NCBI GenBank assembly: GCA_046331625.1 | Contig: JAXLQL010000017.1 | Location: forward strand, 1 to 64,000 | DNA: 64,000 nucleotides | Direction: 5' to 3' | DNA from: JAXLQL01 sp046331625 | GTDB taxonomy: Bacteria > Acidobacteriota > Terriglobia > Bryobacterales > Bryobacteraceae | In this document: piece after piece, positions 9,301 to 16,010 of the stretch | Position numbering within the stretch: position 1 is the stretch's first letter | Layout of the letters: each line of letters opens with the position of its first letter | Notes under the pieces: model-generated | What the model saw: only the letters and a program-made list of their open reading frames with translations | The model's database searches: none | What the model was told of the DNA's origin: nothing | Made by a program: the position numbers and the translations under genes

Positions 9301-9833
9301 ATGTTGCCGAAAGCATACAGCTCCATCGACCCCATGTACCGGCTGCTCTTGATCACGCCCGGCAGCGTGTACTGGAATTGATAAAGGTTGCGGCCGGCCG
9401 TGGGGATGTCCTCGACGGCGCGCGATTCGATCGTGGCCGAGCGCGTAGCCGTTTCCGTCTGGAGCAGACTCACCTCACCGCTCACGGTCACCGAGTCCGA
9501 GGTTTGCCCGAGTTCGAGCGCGATATCGATCGCCGGATGGTCGGCGGCAGCCAGTGCGATCCCAGTGCGGAGGAACTTCTTGAACCCCGTCTTTTCCACC
9601 GCAATGTTGTAGGTGCCCGGCAACAGGAAGGTGAAGCGGTAGAGGCCGGCCTCGTTCGAAACGGCTTCGGTCACTGCGCCTCTCTCCACGCTTTCCAGCC
9701 GAATGGTCACGTCCGGAATCGCGGCCCCGGTGGGATCAGCCACCTTGCCCGTGATGGTCGCGCGCACGTCCTGCGCGGTCAAAATGCCCGCGCCCAGCAT
9801 CAGCAGAGCGGCGGTAGTGAGGAATCGGTTCAT
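6348..9833 (-). CDS. TonB-dependent receptor, Oar-like, with carboxypeptidase-regulatory domain
   Basis: A protein of 1161 residues. The signal peptide covers about residues 1-21 (MNRFLTTAALLMLGAGILTA). Next comes a carboxypeptidase-regulatory-like beta-sandwich (ITGKVADPTGAAIPDVTIRL), a plug domain with QYGRIGGGVTIITTKSGTN and a long outer-membrane barrel ending in an aromatic residue (VMKVLF). This is the Oar-like receptor type that acidobacteria encode in many copies, probably for uptake of oligosaccharides or peptides. The start at 9833 is set by AGGAGG, 9 bases upstream on the minus strand. It lies downstream of the GH20 and APC genes on the same strand, which points to amino-sugar oligomers as substrate (inference). 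Confidence 0.93.
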   Translation of the reverse strand: MNRFLTTAALLMLGAGILTAQDVRATITGKVADPTGAAIPDVTIRLESVERGAVTEAVSNEAGLYRFTFLLPGTYNIAVEKTGFKKFLRTGIALAAADHPAIDIALELGQTSDSVTVSGEVSLLQTETATRSATIESRAVEDIPTAGRNLYQFQYTLPGVIKSSRYMGSMELYAFGNINGVSISGGRTGENETMLDGVSNTKGDRGVVYAPALNATQEVTVQTNSYDAQYGRIGGGVTIITTKSGTNAIHGQLFEFLKNDKFNSADWIANKEGEGRTPMRNNTFGFEVDGPVRIPKVFDGRNKAFFMLSLEGLREHIASGQLRTMPQPAFKNGDFSKLTTGDGKPITIYDPLTTRLDSGRYIRTPFTGNIIPGARISPVAKNVASLIPDPKSAGGDLFHTNNYSNFSPATNGYNSWLGRMDLKPTQKSSIAFRYGETPWTNWSKVVWGTNPAEPSGEWPSTRVSRNWGADWTYLISPTMVFGLRGGLARYEGFGGNTFAAGYDPKQLGFPSSLVGQFTTLQFPRFNLGNYTEVGASTVTSYEANDNWSIAPTMNWMRGRHSVKFGTDLRRYNRNVLGPGAASGNYSFNKGWTQADPQRGDATSGDEFASFMLGYPSSGFVDRNIDPAYRHHYYSLFVQDDFKISPKFTLNLGLRWDYETPAKERFNRMIREFDRNAASPIAAQAAGLNLKGGVVYATGSGVTAMAFNPSRRNIQPRVGFAWTVAPKTVLRGGYGLSTLGQQVYGPSTGFSQSTSLVSSTDGNLTPAATLGDPFPAAIYPNGLLKAVGNSLGLSTNLGQGVTAQYLDRPLPTSQQFSLGFQRELPVGMVADVSYVGNITRKLPVNVPLNFLSRAELERLPVAQRSAYFTERIANPMAGLLPNSGINTATVVRQQLLYAYPQYTQVTLQSVPFGRQDYHGLQTRLTRRFATGFMFQAAYTWGKTIEGISVLNNQDIDLGNLRNTKPERRLWDYDIPHKFSIQGIYELPFGKGRRFASGSGSVMNNIIGGWNVSGQWLVQSGFIINFPNAAPIAAGSAAWSNSQRADVAKAAGRSYWDVSYDKWFDTSKFPRQAQAAFTLRDFPTRFPDVRAQGANSVELSLYKQFTIKERVKWQIRADAYNAFNHPWFGQPQSVDVTNARFGYLNADMNNETRIIALVMKVLF

Positions 9834-9904
9834 GATGCAAAACCTCCTGAAGCGGTCAGACAGACAGATTGCGACATTGCGTGGAAGCAAGCGAGTCGCC
9901 ACAC

Positions 9905-9932
9905 TCGGATCCGGTATCTTCCCTGGATCCGA
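9905..9932. promoter_or_regulatory. inverted repeat upstream of the TonB receptor, possible operator
   Basis: A perfect 8-base inverted repeat, TCGGATCC and GGATCCGA, with a 12-base spacer, about 70-100 bases before the receptor start at 9833. It has no T-run in the direction of transcription, so it is more like a protein-binding site than a terminator. The ROK regulator of the locus is an obvious candidate ligand, but this is inference. Confidence 0.35.
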
Positions 9933-9996
9933 AAAACAGTTGCACAGAGTTGGGCGATATGCCCCGAACCTGCGCGAAATTTCCAGGCAGTGCCGG

Positions 9997-12015
9997 TCAT
10001 GGGCGACCCACTGCCTCCACCAAGATCCGTACCGGACGCGCAGCCGCGAGCACGACTTCGAGTCGCGGCTTTGTCATGCCAGCGACCTTCTCCACCTGCG
10101 CCGCCACCCAAGCGGCATCACGCGTCCGTACGCGACCCATCGCTTCGAGACCGAGCGCACCCAATCGCGCCAAGTCTTCCGAAAGCGGCTGATATTCGGC
10201 GAGCAACGCGCTGCCGGCAAAATACGCGGCCAAACGAGCGTGGTTGTCGCGCCACAGCGCCAGCACACGGCGAATCTCGGCTTCTCGAGCCGCATCGCGC
10301 GATTCGACCCACGCGCGAATCGCCGCCTCGAGTCCGCGCACGGTCTCACTATCTCCCCGCGCCGCATCCACCAACCGGTTGAGCTGTGTTGACTGCGTGT
10401 ATCGCTGGAAGACCTCGCGATGCTCTATGCCGGTCGGATCGAGCGCGTCGGCCAGCGTGCGCAAGGCATCCACCGGAGCCAGCGGCGCCAGCCTCCGGAG
10501 CATCGGCTCATAGTTCCGGTTGTGGAGCGCGCCGAAATGATCCAGTCGATGCGTGATCCCATCGAGCCGCCGGTACATGTCCGCCACATCCGTCACATCG
10601 CCAGGGGACCACAGCCGTTCGGCCACAGCCGCGCTCTTCGGCCACATGCGCGAATCGATCGTCTCCGGACTCACGAACTCGGTCCACATGCACGCCTCGC
10701 CGCCCAGAATGTTCCGCCGCGCATCGGGCGGGAGCGCCGCCACCGGACCTCCGAACGGGTCCACGCGATAGTAGTCGGCAGCCGAATCCAGATGGTCCAG
10801 GTAGTAGCCGAATGCAAGCAAGCCCTGGTAGCCTTGCTTGGCAGCCGTCGCCAACGACTCGTGGTTCTGCCACGACTCCACCATCACCTCTCGCGGAAGC
10901 TTGGGATGAAGCACTTCGTCCCAACCCATCATCTTGCGGCCATGCTTGCGCACCATCTCCACCACGCGCCGGTTGAAGTAGGCTTGCAGCCCGGCCTCGT
11001 CTCCCAAGTTCTGCTTCTGAATGAAGGCCTGGATTGCGGCGCTCTGCTTCCAGTGCCGGCCGTTCACCTCATCGCCGCCGATGTGGAAATAGTCGTCGGG
11101 GAACAGCGCGGTCATCTCGCCGAGCAGCCGGTCAATGAACGCGTAGACGGCGTCTTTGGTGGGATCAAGCGCCGGATCGTACACCCCGAACGTGTGAATG
11201 ATCGAGTAGGGGCCCGGCACGCTCGCCAACTCCGGATATCCGATCAGCCACGTACCCGAATGGCCTGGCATGTCGAACTCCGGCAGCACGCGAATCCCGC
11301 GATCGTGCGCGTAGGCGACGATATGACGGATCTCGGCCTGCGTGTAGAAATCGCCTTCGGTCCCGAGCGTGTGGAGCTTGGGGAACACGCGACTCTCCAC
11401 CCGAAAACCCTGGTCATCGGTCAAGTGCCAGTGGAATACGTTGAGCTTCACCGCTTCCATCGTGTCGAGCGTACGTTCGATCACCGGGACCGGCATGAAG
11501 TGACTCGTGACATCCATCAACAAGCCGCGCCACCCGAACCGCGGTTTGTCTTCGATGGTGACCGCCGGCGCCGAGAAGCCCTTCGCGTCTACCGATACCA
11601 GTTGCAGGAACGTCTGCAACCCGCGCATCGCGCCGGTCACCGTAGCGGCGGAGAGCCGCGCCTGTTCCACGTTCACCTGCAGCCGATAGGACTCGTCCAC
11701 ACCCAACTTCTCCACCGCGGGATCAGCGGCCTGCGCACAATCGATGATCAGGTTCGCGGCGCCTGCGGAAAGCGCCCGGGCTCGGCTCAGCGAGATCCCC
11801 GTCTGCGCGGTGAGCCGCGTGAGAAAGCGATCCGCAGCGCGTTCCAGCCGCGGCGGTGTCGCTGGCCGGGCGAATGCCAATCGAAACGAAGCGTCCACGC
11901 GCATCGCGCCCGGCAGGTGCTGAACTTTCTCCGGTCGCGGCATCAGCACTGGCTCACCGGCGAGTCCGCTCCCGAGCGGCAAGAGGGCGATCAGCAGCAG
12001 GCGCGCGACATTCAT
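9997..12015 (-). CDS. beta-N-acetylhexosaminidase (GH20)
   Basis: A protein of 672 residues that removes terminal GlcNAc or GalNAc from oligosaccharides by substrate-assisted catalysis. A signal peptide is visible at about residues 1-20. The GH20b-like N-terminal domain is followed by the catalytic barrel: GWRGLLMDVTSHFMP near residue 161, FHWHLTDDQGFR near 194, LPEFDMPGHSGTW near 244 and the hallmark HIGGDEV with the Asp-Glu pair at D315/E316. A C-terminal helical tail of about 150 residues follows. ATG at 12015 is chosen because it opens the signal peptide and lies only 4 bases after the permease stop. With the downstream TonB receptor it would clip amino sugars in the periplasm. Confidence 0.95.
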   Translation of the reverse strand: MNVARLLLIALLPLGSGLAGEPVLMPRPEKVQHLPGAMRVDASFRLAFARPATPPRLERAADRFLTRLTAQTGISLSRARALSAGAANLIIDCAQAADPAVEKLGVDESYRLQVNVEQARLSAATVTGAMRGLQTFLQLVSVDAKGFSAPAVTIEDKPRFGWRGLLMDVTSHFMPVPVIERTLDTMEAVKLNVFHWHLTDDQGFRVESRVFPKLHTLGTEGDFYTQAEIRHIVAYAHDRGIRVLPEFDMPGHSGTWLIGYPELASVPGPYSIIHTFGVYDPALDPTKDAVYAFIDRLLGEMTALFPDDYFHIGGDEVNGRHWKQSAAIQAFIQKQNLGDEAGLQAYFNRRVVEMVRKHGRKMMGWDEVLHPKLPREVMVESWQNHESLATAAKQGYQGLLAFGYYLDHLDSAADYYRVDPFGGPVAALPPDARRNILGGEACMWTEFVSPETIDSRMWPKSAAVAERLWSPGDVTDVADMYRRLDGITHRLDHFGALHNRNYEPMLRRLAPLAPVDALRTLADALDPTGIEHREVFQRYTQSTQLNRLVDAARGDSETVRGLEAAIRAWVESRDAAREAEIRRVLALWRDNHARLAAYFAGSALLAEYQPLSEDLARLGALGLEAMGRVRTRDAAWVAAQVEKVAGMTKPRLEVVLAAARPVRILVEAVGRP

Positions 12016-12019
12016 GGCA

Positions 12020-13369
12020 CTATTGTCCAAAATCGAAAGAAGGCCCCGATCCCGAGCGGCGCCGGCTCTGCACGATGTGGAACAACCATCCCACTGCGAA
12101 CCATGCCCCACCGGCCAACTGGGCTGGCCGCGAAAGATTCAGCCAGATCGCGAAGCAGAAAAGGAATCCCAGCGCCGGCAGCACAGCGCCTCCCAGCCAT
12201 CCGTGGCCGGGCTCGCGGAACCCGCCCGCTATCGAATGCCGGATCACCGCCGCATTCACGCCCATGAACGCCAGAAACGCGCCGAAGTTGATGAGCTCCG
12301 CCGAGCGCTCATAGTCGAGCACCATCGCGCCCGCCAAAGCCATCACGCCCACCAGAACGATGTTTCCCGCCGGTGAATTCGTGCGCGCGTCGAGCCGGCC
12401 GAAAAACGCGGGCAGCGCGCGATTGCGCCCCATGCTGTAGAGCAGCCGCGAAACGCCCGCCTGCGCCGTCAGTGCCGATCCGAAGCTGGCCACAATCAGC
12501 ACTACCGCAAGCGATTGGAACATCCACTCGCCGCCCACCTTGCGGCTCACGTCGAGGAACGCTGTCTCGACGTTCGCGAATCCGCGATACTCCGGCCACA
12601 CCAGTTGCGCCACGTAGACTTGCAAGCCGCCGAAGATCCCGGTGAACAGCACCACGGCCACGGTGGCCAGCATCACGTTGCGGCGCGGATCGCGCACTTC
12701 CTCTGCCAGCGTCGAAACCCCGTCAAACCCGCCATAAGTAAGGGCCGCGACCGAGGTCGCCGTCAAGATCGCCGGCCAACGAAACGTGTCCGGCTGATAG
12801 AACGGCGCCACTGACACAAGCGCCTGCCAGCCGGAGGCGGCCACCAGAAATCGCGCCGCCAACCAGAGAAAGGCCACGATCACCACCGACGTCACCACCA
12901 TCAGAATCTGACTCGCGCCAGCCGTGAACTTGATGCCGCGCAGGTTGAGAATCGTGCTCAGCGCGGCGAATACCGCCGCCCAGGCAGCGTAAGGAACGGA
13001 CGGCTGCAGACGATGAAGCGTGATGGCGCCGTAGATGGTGCAGATCAACGGAACCAACAAGTAGTCGAGGAACATCGCCCATCCAGTCAGGAATCCCGCC
13101 GCCGGACTCAAGCTGCGCCCCACATATGTGTATGCGGAGCCAGCCGACGGATACAGCGCCGCCATGCGGCCATAGCTCATCGCCGTCAACACCATGGCGA
13201 CCATCGCCAGCAGGATCGTAGCAACTGCGTGCCCACTCGACAATTGCTGCGCCAAGCCGAACAGCGGCACCGGCGCGATCGGCTGCACCAAGACGATGCC
13301 GTAGAGCACCAGATCCCACGGTCCCAACACGCGCCGCAGCTGCGGTTGGCCGGGCGATACGGCAGACAT
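12020..13369 (-). CDS. APC superfamily permease
   Basis: A protein of 449 residues with about 12 hydrophobic membrane segments. The first segments read LGPWDLVLYGIVLVQPIAPVPLFG and YPSAGSAYTYVGRSLSP, the typical APC amino acid/polyamine/organocation signature. TLAEEVRDPRRNVMLATV, the conserved EE-x-DP-x-R-N loop, is also present. It transports amino acids or amines; the exact substrate cannot be read. It is the first gene of the leftward arm and is followed after 4 bases by the hexosaminidase. This suggests that it imports something released from amino-sugar or peptidoglycan fragments. It is divergent from the ROK regulator gene. Confidence 0.9.
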   Translation of the reverse strand: MSAVSPGQPQLRRVLGPWDLVLYGIVLVQPIAPVPLFGLAQQLSSGHAVATILLAMVAMVLTAMSYGRMAALYPSAGSAYTYVGRSLSPAAGFLTGWAMFLDYLLVPLICTIYGAITLHRLQPSVPYAAWAAVFAALSTILNLRGIKFTAGASQILMVVTSVVIVAFLWLAARFLVAASGWQALVSVAPFYQPDTFRWPAILTATSVAALTYGGFDGVSTLAEEVRDPRRNVMLATVAVVLFTGIFGGLQVYVAQLVWPEYRGFANVETAFLDVSRKVGGEWMFQSLAVVLIVASFGSALTAQAGVSRLLYSMGRNRALPAFFGRLDARTNSPAGNIVLVGVMALAGAMVLDYERSAELINFGAFLAFMGVNAAVIRHSIAGGFREPGHGWLGGAVLPALGFLFCFAIWLNLSRPAQLAGGAWFAVGWLFHIVQSRRRSGSGPSFDFGQ

Positions 13370-13519
13370 GTTCGGCTTTCAGCTTACGGAGATCCGCGCC
13401 CGTCGTCAAGGGGGTTCTTTTCAGAATGAGCAAGAATCAATCCCGCGGGAGCTACCGAAGGGTCACTTCTTGACAGAATTGAAAAAATCTCTTGACGGCC
13501 ATGGCTATGCGGGACTACG
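13370..13519. promoter_or_regulatory. divergent promoter region between APC permease and ROK regulator
   Basis: This 150-base gap must hold promoters for both arms. It contains a perfect 10-base palindrome TCCCGCGGGA at 13441-13450, and -35-like hexamers TTGACA (13470-13475) and TTGACG (13492-13497) for the rightward arm without a convincing -10. ROK regulators usually bind such intergenic regions, so autoregulation plus control of the leftward arm is plausible. Confidence 0.45.
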
Positions 13520-14749
13520 TTGGAATTGGTGACCCCGAGGCCCGAACGCGACAAGCAGGCCCTCGACCAGAGAAGCATCGAAGGCCTGAGAACCATCGAA
13601 GGTCTGGTCTGGCGGGATGGCCCGATCTCCCGCGCCCGCCTTCACGCACTCACCGGGATCCGCCCCGGCACGGTGTCGCAGCTCGTGCGCCAGTTGCTCG
13701 ACGAAGGCCGGCTCTCGGAAGCAGGTGTGGTCCACACCAGCGGACTCGGCCGCAAGACCGCGCTGCTCGAAACCAATCCGGGACACGGCACGATAGTGGG
13801 CGTCGAGTTCGACGATGAGTGCGTCACCGCCGGCGTGCTCGATCTGACGCCGCGCATCACGCGCCTCGTTTCCGAACCGGCGCAGATCCACGGCGGGAAG
13901 GACGGTCTCCTCGCGCAGCTTCTCTCTGTCACCCGCCGAGCCCTGCGCCGAACTCGGGCGATCGGTATCGGCGTCGCGGATCCAGGCTTGGTTGACTCCC
14001 GCCGCGGCGTCACGCTCACTTCGTCCACCATCCCCGGCTGGACCGCCATCCCGCTGCGCGAGATTTTCGAGCGCGAGTTCCGCCTCCCTGTGCTCGTCGA
14101 AGCGCGCACGCGAGCCAAAGCCGTAGCCGAGCACCGCGTGGAAACCGCCGACGCCACCAGCATGATCTACATTGACTACGGCGCCGGCATCGGCGCGGGC
14201 CTCTACGTAGATGGCCGCTTGCTCTACGGGCAGGGCTCGGCGGCGGGCGAGTTCGGCCACACACATCTGGTGATGGATGGTCCGGTGTGCGCGTGCGGCA
14301 GTTTCGGATGCCTGGAAGCGGTAGCCGGCCTGCACGCCATGGAAGCGCGCGTGCGGCGCATTCTGGCCGAAGGCGGTAGGACCGAAGTACTCGACGCAGC
14401 CGCAGGCGATGCCTCGCGCATCACCGGCTGGATGGTCTTCGAAGCCGCTAGCCGGGGAGACAAGGTGGCGGCGAACGTGGTGGCCGAAGTGGGCCGGTAC
14501 CTGGGGCTCGGCATCGCCAACCTCGTCAACCTCTTCAACCCTGGCGTCATCGTGCTCGATGCGCGTCTCCGCCCTGCCGGGCCGGAACTGCTCGATCAGA
14601 TCCAGGCGGTTGTGCGCCGCCAGGCACTGCGCGAGGCCGCCGCGCAGGTGCGCATCCGTTGGGGAGAAGTGGCTGAAGGCGCTGGGGTGCTCGGCGTGGC
14701 GCGGATGGTTCTTGAAAAGCATTTCGGCGTGGCCGCGCTCGCCGCATAG
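13520..14749 (+). CDS. ROK family transcriptional regulator
   Basis: A protein of about 409 residues. An N-terminal winged helix-turn-helix (RTIEGLVWRDGPISRARLHA, then TVSQLVRQLLDEGRLSE) precedes a ROK sugar-kinase fold with IDYGAGIGAGLYVDG, GEFGHT and the zinc motif CACGSFGCLE. This is the NagC/Mlc/XylR arrangement: the protein binds DNA and is released by a sugar or sugar phosphate. An internal Glu-rich kinase loop is not obvious, so I take it as a regulator rather than an active kinase. TTG at 13520 or GTG at 13529 could be the start; neither has a strong ribosome site. It likely controls the hexosaminidase, permease and receptor genes next door. Confidence 0.9.
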   Translation: MELVTPRPERDKQALDQRSIEGLRTIEGLVWRDGPISRARLHALTGIRPGTVSQLVRQLLDEGRLSEAGVVHTSGLGRKTALLETNPGHGTIVGVEFDDECVTAGVLDLTPRITRLVSEPAQIHGGKDGLLAQLLSVTRRALRRTRAIGIGVADPGLVDSRRGVTLTSSTIPGWTAIPLREIFEREFRLPVLVEARTRAKAVAEHRVETADATSMIYIDYGAGIGAGLYVDGRLLYGQGSAAGEFGHTHLVMDGPVCACGSFGCLEAVAGLHAMEARVRRILAEGGRTEVLDAAAGDASRITGWMVFEAASRGDKVAANVVAEVGRYLGLGIANLVNLFNPGVIVLDARLRPAGPELLDQIQAVVRRQALREAAAQVRIRWGEVAEGAGVLGVARMVLEKHFGVAALAA

Positions 14750-14762
14750 AAAGGACGACGCA

Positions 14763-16010
14763 ATGGAAAAACTCGCTTTCACCGGAGGAACGCCAGTCCG
14801 AACCAAGCCGTTCCCCGCGTGGCCGGTGCATGACCAGCGCGAACGGCAACTGCTGCTCGAGGTGCTCGAGAGCGGCCAATGGTGGCGGTACACACTCGGG
14901 GAGGCGGTCGACTCGTCTTCGGCTGCCGCCGGCGTGCCCGCATCCAAAGTCGCCGAATTCCAGCACCGCTTCGCGGCGGCGCAAGGATGCCGCTACGGGA
15001 TTGCGTGCGTCAACGGCACCGCAGCGCTCGAAGTGGGTCTCCGCGCCTTGGGCGTGAAGCCGGGCGACGAAGTGATCGTGCCGCCGTACACTTTCGTCGC
15101 CACCGCCACCGCTCCCATGTTGATCGGCGCCACCCCCGTGTTCGCCGACATCGATCTCACCACGCTCAATCTCGCCCCTGCCCGTATCGAACAAGCGATC
15201 ACGCCACGCACGCGCGCCATCATCCCGGTTCACTTTGCCGGCTTGGCGGCGGATATGGAGGCGATCCACGCCGTGGCCGCGCGTCATGGCATCGCGGTGC
15301 TCGAAGATGCGGCCCACGGGCATGGCGGAACCTGGAACGGCCGTGCTCTCGGATCAATCGGCGCCGCGGCCACCTTCAGCTTCCAGGCTTCGAAGAACAT
15401 GACCGCGGGCGAGGGCGGCATGGTCACCACCAACGATCCCGCTCTGGCCGAACTCGCCGAATCGCTCGTTTGGGTAGGCCGCAAAGCTGGCCGGCCGTGG
15501 TATGAGCATCACCGCTTGGGCTGGAACTACCGGCTCACTGAGTTTCAAGCGGCCATCCTGCTCGCGCAACTCGAGCGCCTGCCTGAACAGACGGCGCAGC
15601 GCCAGCAGAACGGACGCTACCTGTCGGAGAAGCTCGCGGCGATTCCGGGGATTCTGCCACTGGCCGTTCCCGCCTACGCCACAGGGCATGCCTGGCACAT
15701 TTACGTGTTCCGCTTCCGCGAACAGGAGTTCGGACTGAGCCGCAAGTCATTTCTCGAGGCGCTCGCGGCAGAGGGCGTGCCGGCATCGAGCGGCTACGCG
15801 CATCCGCTTTATCGAAACCCGCTCTTCCACGAACCCGGCTTGGCGCGAGACTATTCGCAGTTCGCCGCGTTGTGCCCGGCAAGCGAACAAGCCTGCACAG
15901 AAGCGGTGTGGCTCGAGCATCGCATGCTGCTCGGGAGCCGCGCGGATATGGACGACATCGTCGCCGCCGTCGAGAAGATCCACCGCCATCGCGGAGAACT
16001 CGCCGGATGA
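14763..16010 (+). CDS. DegT/DnrJ/EryC1/StrS family aminotransferase
   Basis: A PLP-dependent sugar-aminotransferase fold of 415 residues. Visible signatures are VNGTAALEVGLRALGVKPGD near residue 83, PPYTFVATA near 107, the EDAAHGHGG loop with the PLP-ring aspartate D182, and FSFQASKNMTAGEGGM with the PLP lysine K211. Members interconvert keto- and amino-sugars, or act as inositol aminotransferases. The protein starts with the usual LAFTGGTPVRTKPFPAWP leader. It follows the ROK gene after 13 bases, and its stop overlaps the next start (ATGA). In this locus it may deaminate or build amino sugars or amino-cyclitols; direction and substrate cannot be read. Confidence 0.93.
   Translation: MEKLAFTGGTPVRTKPFPAWPVHDQRERQLLLEVLESGQWWRYTLGEAVDSSSAAAGVPASKVAEFQHRFAAAQGCRYGIACVNGTAALEVGLRALGVKPGDEVIVPPYTFVATATAPMLIGATPVFADIDLTTLNLAPARIEQAITPRTRAIIPVHFAGLAADMEAIHAVAARHGIAVLEDAAHGHGGTWNGRALGSIGAAATFSFQASKNMTAGEGGMVTTNDPALAELAESLVWVGRKAGRPWYEHHRLGWNYRLTEFQAAILLAQLERLPEQTAQRQQNGRYLSEKLAAIPGILPLAVPAYATGHAWHIYVFRFREQEFGLSRKSFLEALAAEGVPASSGYAHPLYRNPLFHEPGLARDYSQFAALCPASEQACTEAVWLEHRMLLGSRADMDDIVAAVEKIHRHRGELAG

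Noticed and set aside
10420..12267. Long plus-strand open frame antisense to the hexosaminidase gene.
   Set aside because: Composition is rich in Arg and His with no domain, and the GH20 gene on the other strand is certain.
14409..14762. Longer form of the DegT aminotransferase starting inside the ROK gene.
   Set aside because: The extension lacks family similarity, while ATG at 14763 opens the standard leader.
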